From NCBI RefSeq assembly GCF_001550135.1, contig NZ_LRUE01000015.1, positions 558,001-622,000 of the forward strand: DNA of 64,000 bases, given 5' to 3'. Below are positions 55,841 to 64,000 of the stretch, one piece after another. The translations under genes were made by a program, and so were the position numbers. Position 1 is the stretch's first letter; each line of letters starts with the position of its first letter. The stretch is from Pseudoalteromonas shioyasakiensis. Its GTDB lineage: Bacteria; Pseudomonadota; Gammaproteobacteria; Enterobacterales; Alteromonadaceae. The notes under the pieces were generated by a model. It did not search any database and was not told the DNA's origin. It saw nothing but the letters and a program-made list of their open reading frames with translations.

Positions 55841-57142
55841 TTAATCAATCAACCCTAGTAAGCGAGGTAAAAACTCACTTATGGCAGGTAAATAGGTCAC
55901 CAACATAAGCACCATAAACATCACGCAATACAAAGGCAGCATTGGCTTAATGATTTTATGAAGCGAAGTTTTTGCTACTGCGCAGCTGACAAACAATACA
56001 CTACCAACCGGCGGCGATACCAAACCGATTGATAAATTAAGCACTATCATTACCCCAAATTGCACCGGTGACATGCCAAACTGTGCTGCAACGGGCAAAA
56101 AGATCGGAGTAAATATAAGCACTGCAGGTGTCATATCAATAAAAGCCCCCACTAATATTAAAATGATATTGATTAATAACAAAATTAGTAATGGGTTATC
56201 ACTTAAGGTTAAGAAAAATTGACTCACCATTTGCGGAATGTGTGAATAGGATAAAACCCACGACATCGCACTAGAAGCGGCAATAATGAGCATCACGATT
56301 GCCGTTGTCTCACAAGCTTTTAGCAGTAGTTTAGGTAACTCATCTAGCGATAATTCTTTATAAACAAAAACGGCTAAAACCAGTGCATATAATACAGCGA
56401 CAGCCCCGGCCTCTGTGGCTGTGAATACTCCGCCTATAATACCGCCAATAACGATTATTATGAGTAACAAACTAGGGATGGCTGCAATCACTTTTTCTAA
56501 AACCAAAGCAAGTGGTAAACGTGCTGCTACGGGATAGTTGTTTTTTAAAGAATAGGTAGCACAGACCAACATCAGTGTTAAGCCCAGTAAAATACCTGGT
56601 AAATAACCGGCAACAAACAATGCCGCGATCGACACACCGCCACTTGCTATGGCATAAATAATTAAGATGTTACTTGGCGGTATTAGCATACCTGTTGTTG
56701 CTGCGCTAGCCGTAACTGCGGCGGCGAAGTTTTCACTATAACCGTGCTTTTTCATTTCTGGCACCATAAAGCTGCCTATCGCCGATGTGGCCGCCACTGC
56801 AGAACCAGAAATTGCGCCAAACATCATACAAGACATCACATTGACCAGCGCTAGACCGCCCGGTAAAAAACCGACCATAGCCATAGCAGATTCAATTAAA
56901 CGCCTAGCAATGCCCCCCTGCCCCATGATCAGACCCGATAAAATAAAAAACGGAATAGCCAGTAGTGCAAAACTATCTATTCCACCTATCATTTGCTGCG
57001 CAATGGTCGTTGCCGCTGGAGTAAAATCCATGTGTAAAACCAGTGCTAACAAGGTCGACAGAGCAATACTAATTGAGATCGGAACATTGATTAACAGTAG
57101 TGTGAAGAAGCAAACTAGCAACAAGATGGCTGTCATTTCCAT
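55841..57142 (-). CDS. TRAP transporter large membrane subunit (DctM type)
   Basis: A 433-residue membrane protein with 12 or so hydrophobic helices, the length and motifs of DctM/SiaM-type permeases (e.g. SGSAVAATSAIGSFMVPEMKK and FTATEAGAVAVLYAL). It uses a sodium gradient with DctQ and DctP for uptake of an organic acid. It follows dctQ with a TAATG one-base overlap and is last in the operon. With UxaC-UxaB-UxaA-KdgK around it, a uronate is the likely substrate. Confidence 0.95.
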   Translation of the reverse strand: MEMTAILLLVCFFTLLLINVPISISIALSTLLALVLHMDFTPAATTIAQQMIGGIDSFALLAIPFFILSGLIMGQGGIARRLIESAMAMVGFLPGGLALVNVMSCMMFGAISGSAVAATSAIGSFMVPEMKKHGYSENFAAAVTASAATTGMLIPPSNILIIYAIASGGVSIAALFVAGYLPGILLGLTLMLVCATYSLKNNYPVAARLPLALVLEKVIAAIPSLLLIIIVIGGIIGGVFTATEAGAVAVLYALVLAVFVYKELSLDELPKLLLKACETTAIVMLIIAASSAMSWVLSYSHIPQMVSQFFLTLSDNPLLILLLINIILILVGAFIDMTPAVLIFTPIFLPVAAQFGMSPVQFGVMIVLNLSIGLVSPPVGSVLFVSCAVAKTSLHKIIKPMLPLYCVMFMVLMLVTYLPAISEFLPRLLGLID

Positions 57143-57627
57143 TATTCTTGCTCCTGTGTTTGTCTAAAAAAATAAATGATATTTTCAATGCAATTAAGTG
57201 TGATAAGTACGCCGCTAATTGGCAAAGCAACGTAAATAAACCCCATATTGATCCCAAGAGCAGCTGAACGTTGATCTAATGCAAAGCTTAAGTTCATCAA
57301 CATACCGCCTCCATAAACTAATAGGCTGAGCGCGGTAATCAGTACTGAAAACTCAATTAAAAATGAACACTTACGACGTATCGTTGGAATCATCTTCTGA
57401 TAGAAAAGATCAAGCCCTAAGTGTGCTCGGGTACGATAGGCATACGAAGCACCTAAAACGCCAATCCACATAAGTAAAAAACGAGCAAGTTCTTCAGTGT
57501 AAGAGTTAGGAGACCGCAAAATAAAGCGTGAGAACACCTGCCAACTAACGACTGCAACAATGGCAAACATCGCAACAATTAATACCCATTCAATGAGCTG
57601 ATTTATTTTCGCATTAAACTCTTTCAT
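57142..57627 (-). CDS. TRAP transporter small membrane subunit (DctQ type)
   Basis: A 161-residue protein with four hydrophobic helices and the DctQ-like FSRFILRSPNSYTEELARFLLMWIG (shortened here to note SYTEELARFLL). Overlaps dctP by ATGA upstream and dctM by TAATG downstream, so the three subunits are translationally coupled. It bridges DctP docking and DctM transport. Confidence 0.93.
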   Translation of the reverse strand: MKEFNAKINQLIEWVLIVAMFAIVAVVSWQVFSRFILRSPNSYTEELARFLLMWIGVLGASYAYRTRAHLGLDLFYQKMIPTIRRKCSFLIEFSVLITALSLLVYGGGMLMNLSFALDQRSAALGINMGFIYVALPISGVLITLNCIENIIYFFRQTQEQE

Positions 57628-58613
57628 AACGCCTCCTGCATCGCTTTTATTGCCGCAATTTGTGCGGCGATAGGCGTGCCTTTAAATGAGGCATGAAAAG
57701 GGGCTACTTTCTCTTGAAACACTTGTTTATCTGGGTAAATAACCTCAACACCCGCATCAACAACGGCCTGTAATGCCTGATCAGAAGCTGATTGCCACAA
57801 ACTACGTTGATAGGTAACAGAATCTTGCATTGCTAACTTCAGCCAGTGTTGCTGCTGAGTCGTTAATTGCTGCCAAACCTTTTGACTAGCAACTACGATG
57901 TCAGGCACAAAAGTGTGTTCATCTAAGGTGTAGTATTTCGCAATTTCATAATGACGAGATAGGTAATAGCTAGGCGGGTTATTTTCTGCACCATCGACAA
58001 CACCTTGTTGCAGCGCAGAATAAAGTTCACCCCACGCAATGGGAGTGGCAGCGCCACCTAAAGACTGCACAGTAGCAATAGCCATTGGGCTAGTTACAAC
58101 TCTAATTTTGCTACCAATTAAGTCATCGGGCGTTCTAATAGCTGCATCTGTTGTGTAAAAACTGCGACTACCCGCATCATAATAGCCAAGCCCTTTAAGG
58201 CGAGCTACAGCTAGGTCATCAAGCAATTTTTGCCCAAGCTGACTATTGAGTACTTTCCAAAAGTGCTCACTATCGTTAAATAAATAAGGCACCCCAAATA
58301 CTTTCATTTGAGGCACAAAGCCTTCAAGTGGGCTTGACGATACTTTTGTCATCGACAAACTACCGATTTGTAATAGCTCTATTAACTCTCTTTCCGTGCC
58401 TAATTGTGCTGCGGGATAAATTACAATTTCCATTTGATTATCAGAGTAATAAGCTAAACGTTCTGCCATATACTCCATGGCTTGATGAGTAACATGGCGG
58501 CTATCTAATGTATGCGCCATTGTTAAGCGAATAACCTTGTTGTCGTCACTGCAAGCAGTGATAAAAAGTAAACAGCAGCAGAGAAATAGCGTGCTCAGAA
58601 GATTTTTATGCAT
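57624..58613 (-). CDS. TRAP transporter solute-binding protein (DctP type), predicted lipoprotein
   Basis: 329 residues of the DctP family, with the conserved arginine segment GSKIRVVTSP that contacts the substrate carboxylate and the following ATPIAWGELYSALQQGVVDGAENN typical of the family (given here in part). The N-terminus is a lipoprotein signal with lipobox ITAC and Cys21. Most Gram-negative TRAP binding proteins are soluble in the periplasm, so lipidation is unusual; Ser at +2 does not signal inner-membrane retention. Divergent from uxaB; two LacI-type operators lie in the 286-bp intergenic region. First gene of dctPQM. Confidence 0.92.
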   Translation of the reverse strand: MHKNLLSTLFLCCCLLFITACSDDNKVIRLTMAHTLDSRHVTHQAMEYMAERLAYYSDNQMEIVIYPAAQLGTERELIELLQIGSLSMTKVSSSPLEGFVPQMKVFGVPYLFNDSEHFWKVLNSQLGQKLLDDLAVARLKGLGYYDAGSRSFYTTDAAIRTPDDLIGSKIRVVTSPMAIATVQSLGGAATPIAWGELYSALQQGVVDGAENNPPSYYLSRHYEIAKYYTLDEHTFVPDIVVASQKVWQQLTTQQQHWLKLAMQDSVTYQRSLWQSASDQALQAVVDAGVEVIYPDKQVFQEKVAPFHASFKGTPIAAQIAAIKAMQEAL

Positions 58614-58798
58614 TGTTGTGTCTTCTTTGTGTGTTCAATTGTGTGTTCATGTTGTCTTATATAATCCTTTATATTTCATTAAGGTACATGGCAATCCAAG
58701 CTATGACCTGCGTATCCATTTAAAAAATTTTGTGAGTTTTAAATGGAAAGCTATAAACAAACGTTAATTGTATTACTTATTTGTTAAAGGCCAGTTTT

Positions 58799-58812
58799 GA
58801 CTACCGGTAGCA
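58799..58812. promoter_or_regulatory. LacI-type operator 5 (dctP/uxaB region, degenerate)
   Basis: GACTACCGGTAGCA, four mismatches from TGCCACCGGTGGCA, with the CTACCGGTAG core itself palindromic. Centred 31 bp from operator 6, about three helical turns. Confidence 0.65.
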
Positions 58813-58829
58813 AATTGTCAAATCTTATT

Positions 58830-58843
58830 TGCCACCGGTGGCA
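58830..58843. promoter_or_regulatory. LacI-type operator 6 (dctP/uxaB region)
   Basis: Exact TGCCACCGGTGGCA in the divergent region between dctP and uxaB, 56 bp before the uxaB start. Confidence 0.85.
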
Positions 58844-58899
58844 AAATTAACTACTATGTTCAGCAATACACTGTAACAATGCTAAGAGCGGGCACAAAA

Positions 58900-60357
58900 A
58901 TGCAAACTTTAAATCGTAAAAACTTTAATAAAAACAAATATCCAACGAGTATAATGCAGTTTGGAGAAGGCAATTTTTTACGTGCATTTGTCGATTGGCA
59001 AATAGATAAGCTTAACGAACAAACCGGTTTAAATGCCGGTGTTGCTATCATCAGACCCATCGACTACGACTCGCTGCCACTTCTTAATACACAGGATGGC
59101 TTATATACCTGTATTATTCGTGGTATCAATGAGCAAAACAAAGCTGTTTCTGAGCAGCGTATTATCAGTTGCGTTAACGAAGAAATCCCAGTTTACAAAG
59201 AGTTTGATAACTATTTAAAGCTTGCCGAGAACAGCGACCTTAAAGTCATTTTTTCGAATACGACAGAAGCCGGCATTGAATACATTCCCGAGGACAAGTT
59301 ATCTGATACCCCTGCAAAGGCATTTCCTGCAAAACTAACGCAATGGTTATTTCACCGCTTCAAGCACTTCAATGGTGCAAGTAGTAGTGGCATGATCATA
59401 ATTCCTTGCGAACTTATTGATTATAACGGCGAAAAGCTTAAAGAGATTGTATTGCAGTACAGTCAGTTATGGGATTTACCAAGCGAGTTTGTAAACTGGC
59501 TTAACGAGCACAATCATTTTTGTTCATCCCTCGTTGATCGTATTGTGACGGGATTTCCGCGCGATGAACATCAAGCTTTACAGCAACAATGCGGTTATTA
59601 CGACAACTTCATGGTAACAGCAGAATACTTTCATTTATTTGTGATCCAAGGGCCACAACATTTAGCTGATGTATTACACCTTGAAGGAAGTGACTTAAAT
59701 ATTAAGGTTGTTGACGATATTGCGCCTTATAAACAACGAAAAGTGGCTATTTTGAACGGTGCACATACCGCTATGGTTCCACTTGCCTATATGGCAAATA
59801 TTGATTCGGTTGGCGAGGCTCTCGCTTCACCTCTGCTTGAAAAATACGTTACTAAACTGATATTTGATGAAATCATCCCTACTCTATCCTTACCTAAAGA
59901 AGAGTTGCAGATTTTCGCTAATGACGTATTAAACCGCTTTAGAAACCCTTATATATGTCACCTACTGATGTCTATTTCATTAAATAGCATGACTAAATTC
60001 AAAACACGCTTGTTACCTCAATTAGAGCAATATATTAGCGACAACAAAACTGTACCACCACTCATCGCAACAGCTTTAGCTGGGCAAATATTGTTTTATC
60101 GTGGCGAGCGAAATGGCGACAAAATTGAATTAGCCGACAGTCCAAAGTGGTTGGCTTTATTCAACGAGCAATGGCAACAACATCAGCAAGGATCAATAAC
60201 AACCAATGAGCTAGTAAGCTCTGTGTTAGCTGCTAAGTGGCATTGGGATAAAGACTTAAATGAAATTGCAGGCCTTACAGATAAAGTGACTGAGCAACTA
60301 AGTCTAATGCTATCAAGCTCAGTTGAACAAACGCTTGTTAACTTATTGGAGTCATAA
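58900..60357 (+). CDS. uxaB: Tagaturonate reductase (altronate oxidoreductase) UxaB
   Basis: 485 residues from ATG 58900, which aligns with the start of E. coli UxaB (both MxTLNRxxF); an ATG seven codons upstream has no SD. It is a mannitol-dehydrogenase-family protein closely resembling E. coli UxaB: QFGEGNFLRAFVDWQID near the N-terminus, FSNTTEAGI, IIIPCELIDYNG, VDRIVTGFPRDE, VVDDIAPYKQRKVAILNGAHT (shown in part) and FYRGERNG. It reduces D-tagaturonate to D-altronate with NADH in the cytoplasm. First gene of uxaB-uxaA-kdgK; two operators lie upstream. Confidence 0.96.
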   Translation: MQTLNRKNFNKNKYPTSIMQFGEGNFLRAFVDWQIDKLNEQTGLNAGVAIIRPIDYDSLPLLNTQDGLYTCIIRGINEQNKAVSEQRIISCVNEEIPVYKEFDNYLKLAENSDLKVIFSNTTEAGIEYIPEDKLSDTPAKAFPAKLTQWLFHRFKHFNGASSSGMIIIPCELIDYNGEKLKEIVLQYSQLWDLPSEFVNWLNEHNHFCSSLVDRIVTGFPRDEHQALQQQCGYYDNFMVTAEYFHLFVIQGPQHLADVLHLEGSDLNIKVVDDIAPYKQRKVAILNGAHTAMVPLAYMANIDSVGEALASPLLEKYVTKLIFDEIIPTLSLPKEELQIFANDVLNRFRNPYICHLLMSISLNSMTKFKTRLLPQLEQYISDNKTVPPLIATALAGQILFYRGERNGDKIELADSPKWLALFNEQWQQHQQGSITTNELVSSVLAAKWHWDKDLNEIAGLTDKVTEQLSLMLSSSVEQTLVNLLES

Positions 60358-60359
60358 GC

Positions 60360-61847
60360 ATGAGCAGACTATTACGACTTCACAATACTGATGATGTGGC
60401 CATTGCCTTACAGCCAATCAATGCAAATGAAAGAATCGAATTTGAAGGCTTTTCTTTTAAAACGTTAGAAGACATAGATAAGGGTCATAAAGTTGCGCTT
60501 AAGCCGATTGCTAAGGGTGAGCGAGTCATTAAATATGGCGCCCCAATTGGTTTTGCACTTGAAGATATTAATCCTGGCGCATGGGTACACACACATTGCA
60601 TTAAAACAACGTTGCATGATGAATTAACATACCAATATCAGCCAGAGTTCGTTGCACAAGCCCCCGAGGAACCATCACCTGAGGTCAATATTTACCGTCG
60701 TGCTAATGGTGAGATTGGTATTCGTAACGAGATATGGTTGATCCCAACCGTTGGCTGCGTGAATGGCATGATCAAACAAATGAAAGATGAGTTTTTACGT
60801 AACCATGCTGATCTTGAAATTGATGGCGTACACATATTTCCACATCAATTTGGCTGCTCTCAGTTAGGCGATGATTTAGAAACCACAAAAGTTTTATTGC
60901 AAGATATGGCTTTACACCCAAATGCCGGTGGTGCGTTAATCGTTGGTCTAGGGTGCGAAAACAACCAATTAGCTGCTTTTAAAGCGGGTTTAGGTGAAAT
61001 AGACGAATCACGAATTAAGTTTTTAATTTCACAACACTCTGATGATGAAGTTGAAGATGGCGTAGCTCTGCTTGAAGAAATCTACAGCGTCGTTAAACAC
61101 GATAAGCGAGAAACCGGCAAGCTCAGTGAAGTAAAATTTGGTCTTGAGTGTGGAGGCAGTGATGGACTCTCAGGGATCACAGCCAACCCCATGCTTGGCT
61201 ACTTCTCTGATTACTTAATTGCTCAAGGGGGCACAACAGTCCTGACGGAAGTCCCCGAAATGTTTGGTGCAGAAACATTACTCATGTCTCGCTGTAAAGA
61301 TGAAGAAACCTTTAATCAACTTGTCAACATGGTTAATAACTTTAAAGGTTATTACAAAGCACACAATCAGCCTATTTACGAAAACCCTTCTCCTGGTAAC
61401 AAAAAAGGTGGAATTAGTACATTAGAAGATAAGTCGTTAGGTTGTACGCAAAAGGCCGGCACAAGCAAAGTACAAGCGGTGCTTGAGTATGGTGAACGCT
61501 TAAGTGTCGCTGGTTTAAATTTACTTAATGCACCGGGTAATGATCCCATTGCCACCAGCGCACTTGCCGCTGCAGGCTGTCATATTGTGTTATTCACAAC
61601 TGGCCGAGGTACGCCTTATGGTGGCTTTGTTCCGACTTTAAAAATTTCTACTAACTCAGAGCTGGCAAATAAAAAAACGCGCTGGATAGACTTTGATGCT
61701 GGTGTGCTAGTCAACGGTAAAAGCATGCCTGAAGTGCATCAGGAATTTGTCGATTTATTAGTTGAGATAGTAAACGGTAAGCCAACATGTAACGAAGTTA
61801 ATGATATTCGTGAAGTCGCCATTTGGAAAAAAGGAGTCACTCTGTAA
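60360..61847 (+). CDS. uxaA: Altronate dehydratase UxaA
   Basis: 495 residues with an N-terminal SAF domain (about 1-90) and the large UxaA/GarD catalytic part: FPHQFGCSQLGDD, GLGCENNQ, LECGGSDGLSGITANP, CTQKAGTSKVQ and FTTGRGTPYGGFVPTLKIS (in part). These include the cysteines of the metal site. It dehydrates D-altronate to 2-keto-3-deoxy-D-gluconate (KDG), dependent on Fe2+ or Mn2+. It starts 2 bp after uxaB and overlaps kdgK by one base (TAATG). Confidence 0.96.
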   Translation: MSRLLRLHNTDDVAIALQPINANERIEFEGFSFKTLEDIDKGHKVALKPIAKGERVIKYGAPIGFALEDINPGAWVHTHCIKTTLHDELTYQYQPEFVAQAPEEPSPEVNIYRRANGEIGIRNEIWLIPTVGCVNGMIKQMKDEFLRNHADLEIDGVHIFPHQFGCSQLGDDLETTKVLLQDMALHPNAGGALIVGLGCENNQLAAFKAGLGEIDESRIKFLISQHSDDEVEDGVALLEEIYSVVKHDKRETGKLSEVKFGLECGGSDGLSGITANPMLGYFSDYLIAQGGTTVLTEVPEMFGAETLLMSRCKDEETFNQLVNMVNNFKGYYKAHNQPIYENPSPGNKKGGISTLEDKSLGCTQKAGTSKVQAVLEYGERLSVAGLNLLNAPGNDPIATSALAAAGCHIVLFTTGRGTPYGGFVPTLKISTNSELANKKTRWIDFDAGVLVNGKSMPEVHQEFVDLLVEIVNGKPTCNEVNDIREVAIWKKGVTL

Positions 61848-62767
61848 TGCAGGCTAAAAAAGTCGCCATTATTGGAGAATGTATGGTGGAATTGTCTGGC
61901 CAGCTATTCGCAACCATGCAACAAAACTTTGGTGGTGACACCATGAATACCGCAATTTACCTAAAGAAATTAGCGGGCGAAAGAATTGATGTCTGTTATG
62001 TAACTGCCATGGGCGAAGATGCATTAAGCCAAGCTATGATAGCTCGTTGGCAGGACTATCAAATAAATTGCGACTTTGTTCTTAAAGATAAGCAAAGACA
62101 TGCTGGCCTTTATATGATTCAAACAGACCAACATGGCGAGCGTTCTTTTCAATATTGGCGCAATAATTCTGCTGCAAAACACCTTGTTCAGCAGCCAACA
62201 TTTTATAATATCATCAATAAATTAACTGAGTTTGATGCTGTTTATTTATCAGGCATTAGTTTGGCAATTTTGCCCCCAGATGATTGCTATGCATTACTTA
62301 ACGAGCTGACAAACTTAAAACGCGCAGGTGTAAAAATTATTTATGATAGCAATCACAGGCCTTCGTTATGGCACTCAATGCAATACTGTCAGGATATTAA
62401 TAAGCGGATGGCGCAATTAGCCGACCTGGCTTTGGTTACGTTTGATGATGAAGCACTGATTTGGAATTGCAAAGATATTTCAGCTTGTAGAGAGTGGCTT
62501 CATGGATTAGGCGTTAAAGAACTTATAATTAAAGATGGTGGAAATGGGTGCCAATACAGTACATTAGAGCAGCAAAATGCAACGCATTATCCTACCAATA
62601 AAATTAATAAAGTCATTGATACAACAGCGGCAGGAGATGCATTTAATGCTGGTTTTTTATCGGCTTGGCTGCAGGATCAAGCTATTGAAGAATGCGCAAA
62701 ACAAGGAAATTATATTGCAGGGCAAGTCATTCAGCACCAAGGTGCTATCGTTGAGATAACAACCTAA
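61847..62767 (+). CDS. kdgK: 2-keto-3-deoxygluconate kinase KdgK
   Basis: 306 residues from ATG 61847 in a TAATG overlap with uxaA; an earlier ATG lies inside uxaA. PfkB-family sugar kinase: KVAIIGECMVELSG at the N-terminus, NFGGDTMNTAIYLKKL for sugar binding, YDSNHRPSLW, and the C-terminal DTTAAGDAFNAGFLSAWL anion-hole motif with its catalytic Asp. It phosphorylates KDG to KDPG. The aldolase that splits KDPG is not in the window. Last gene of the operon, followed by a hairpin. Confidence 0.95.
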   Translation: MQAKKVAIIGECMVELSGQLFATMQQNFGGDTMNTAIYLKKLAGERIDVCYVTAMGEDALSQAMIARWQDYQINCDFVLKDKQRHAGLYMIQTDQHGERSFQYWRNNSAAKHLVQQPTFYNIINKLTEFDAVYLSGISLAILPPDDCYALLNELTNLKRAGVKIIYDSNHRPSLWHSMQYCQDINKRMAQLADLALVTFDDEALIWNCKDISACREWLHGLGVKELIIKDGGNGCQYSTLEQQNATHYPTNKINKVIDTTAAGDAFNAGFLSAWLQDQAIEECAKQGNYIAGQVIQHQGAIVEITT

Positions 62768-62781
62768 GTTTTACTAAAATA

Positions 62782-62816
62782 AGGTTTAACCACCAATTAA
62801 CTTAGTGGTTAAACCT
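62782..62816. terminator. Convergent terminator between kdgK and the TonB receptor
   Basis: AGGTTTAACCAC and GTGGTTAAACCT pair perfectly across an 11-nt AT-rich loop. Confidence 0.7.
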
Positions 62817-62842
62817 GCAAATACGAATGACTTAATAATTAT

Positions 62843-64000
62843 TTAAAAGTTAAAGCCTAGAGAAACCCAATAACGGCGACCATCTTCAACATATCCGTAT
62901 TCATCTTCGGTGATTTCTTTATCAAACAGATTATAAACACCAAATCCTAACTTAATGCTGCGGCTTAAATCATAGTTACCACCAATATCAGCCAAGGTGT
63001 AATCTGGCGCAATTAAGCTGTCTTGCGACGGGCCTGTTGTAGGCTGGCTTTCTTCGCCGCGGTAATGAATACGCAGCCAGGTACCTAGCTTATCAACCGG
63101 GCGCCAATTAATTGAAGTTTGTAAAATATGCTTAGGTAATTGGTTAAGTGGGCTGCCTTTGTATTCACCGGTTTTTTGCTCAGAATCGGTGTAGGTGTAG
63201 TTGGCACTGACATCAAGCTCACTGGTAATGTCGTAAGATACTGATAACTCAAAGCCTTGCGTAACGGCTTCATCCACATTGACATAGGTCGTTGGCATCG
63301 AACCAAACTGATTTGGTCCATCAGTACACTGGGTGAGTGGGCACGAAATACGGGTAATTTTATCTTCAAACTCGTTGTAAAATACGGTGCTTGAAAGTGA
63401 TAAATCACGGCTGGCATCATAGTAGATACCCATTTCGTAGTTTACTGATTTTTCAGGGCTTAAATCTGGGTTACCGTAAATATTACCACCTCGGCTCACT
63501 TGCCCCCAAGCTGCGGTAGATTGACGAATATTCGGCGCTCTAAAGCCTGTTGAGATACCGCCTTTCACCGTCAACGACTTAGTTGCTGTATACACACCAT
63601 ATAAACGCGGGCTGAAATGGCCTGAAAAATTACCATCATGGTCATAACGAAGACCGGTAGTGAGTTTAAACTGCTTGGTTGCAGCCCATTCATCTTCTGC
63701 AAATACTGACCATTGCTCGTTCTCAACATGCGTTAAGTCACTAATGCGGTTACTGGTGTAATCGTCCAGCTCTTCTTTTAAATATGACGCACCAAATGCA
63801 GCATTATGATTGGTAAATGGTAAAGTCCAGCTTGTTTGCGCATCGGTATTTTCGACGTACATTTCACGAGAGGTATTATCGAATTTGTCATACTTTAAGT
63901 AACTGCGTGATGAGCCAAAATCATAAAAACCATTATGGCTTAGTGAGTAGCTTTCTTGGTCGTACTCTGTGGTTGATGACTCTGGGCAACCATTACGGCC
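62843..64000 (-). CDS. TonB-dependent receptor, catecholate-siderophore/colicin-receptor like (5' partial)
   Basis: The minus-strand frame stays open to the window edge, so an internal Met at 63862 is not the start and only the barrel is seen (about 385 codons). Features match CirA/FepA/PfeA-type receptors: ISTGFRAPNIRQSTAAWGQV, GNPDLSPEKSVNYEMGIYYD (given in part), a two-cysteine extracellular loop (CPLTQC), and the last strand YWVSLGFNF ending in Phe. It probably imports ferric catecholates, though that cannot be fixed from the barrel. It converges with kdgK and is not obviously part of the uronate system; it lacks the LacI-type operator in the visible part. Confidence 0.88.
   Translation of the reverse strand, partial: GRNGCPESSTTEYDQESYSLSHNGFYDFGSSRSYLKYDKFDNTSREMYVENTDAQTSWTLPFTNHNAAFGASYLKEELDDYTSNRISDLTHVENEQWSVFAEDEWAATKQFKLTTGLRYDHDGNFSGHFSPRLYGVYTATKSLTVKGGISTGFRAPNIRQSTAAWGQVSRGGNIYGNPDLSPEKSVNYEMGIYYDASRDLSLSSTVFYNEFEDKITRISCPLTQCTDGPNQFGSMPTTYVNVDEAVTQGFELSVSYDITSELDVSANYTYTDSEQKTGEYKGSPLNQLPKHILQTSINWRPVDKLGTWLRIHYRGEESQPTTGPSQDSLIAPDYTLADIGGNYDLSRSIKLGFGVYNLFDKEITEDEYGYVEDGRRYWVSLGFNF

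Noticed and set aside
58900..60357. Fructuronate reductase (UxuB) as an alternative to UxaB
   Set aside because: The N-terminal and central segments follow E. coli UxaB closely, and a UxaA partner is adjacent while UxuA is absent.
1..64000. tRNA, rRNA, CRISPR array, integrase or intact transposase
   Set aside because: I looked for cloverleaf-like arms, regular spaced repeats and recombinase motifs and found none that could be supported.

Overview
The window looks like chromosome of a marine gammaproteobacterium of the Alteromonadales, most likely Pseudoalteromonas. This is an inference from the AT-rich DNA, several large TonB-dependent receptors, many chemoreceptors and c-di-GMP proteins, the LacI/TRAP/TonB style of sugar-acid locus, and a MITE-like intergenic repeat of a kind I associate with this order. 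I see no rRNA, tRNA, CRISPR array, prophage or intact insertion sequence. Both edges cut genes: a propeller/PAS/GGDEF/EAL protein on the left and a TonB-dependent receptor on the right.

Layout. 1-10 kb holds signalling and metal genes: the c-di-GMP protein, a convergent hybrid histidine kinase, a cation diffusion facilitator with an altered metal site, and a Cache-domain chemoreceptor. 10-13 kb has an AraC regulator divergent from a small operon (Mpo1/DUF962 protein, adducin-type class II aldolase, frameshifted BASS transporter). 13-22 kb carries a PAS-GGDEF protein, a QmcA-NfeD pair, a patatin, a large secreted Tyr/Trp/Gly-rich repeat protein, and a chemoreceptor / solute-binding protein / DM13 run. 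22-24.5 kb is ahpC-ahpF. 24.7-29.8 kb is an uncharacterised catabolic-looking cluster: a cupin of the dihydroxyacetophenone-dioxygenase type, an NAD-dependent epimerase, AraC, an SDR without its catalytic Tyr, and a FadD-like acyl-CoA ligase. 29.9-32.5 kb is a four-gene run that includes a BMT5-like Rossmann protein ending in a C2H2-type zinc-finger pattern. 32.7-38.7 kb has a chemoreceptor, a TonB receptor and a divergent PepSY-type iron-uptake group. 38.9-46.3 kb has an RhtA-like exporter, a secreted H-type-lectin-like protein, a MITE-like repeat, a Fur-box-preceded but frameshifted siderophore receptor, and a secreted PHB-depolymerase-family esterase.

46.5-62.8 kb is the most coherent system: a LacI-controlled uronate utilisation locus. 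A lipoprotein GH2 glycosidase, a TonB receptor, UxaC, a TRAP transporter (DctP lipoprotein, DctQ, DctM), UxaB, UxaA and KdgK surround one lacI gene. I found six copies of the palindrome TGCCACCGGTGGCA (two exact in all but name, others with one to four changes) in the four promoter regions, and none in front of lacI. The enzymes give a complete route galacturonate -> tagaturonate -> altronate -> KDG -> KDPG. UxuA/UxuB, polygalacturonase, pectate lyase and KDPG aldolase are not in the window. The pairing with a retaining beta-type GH2 enzyme instead of pectinases makes the natural substrate an open question.
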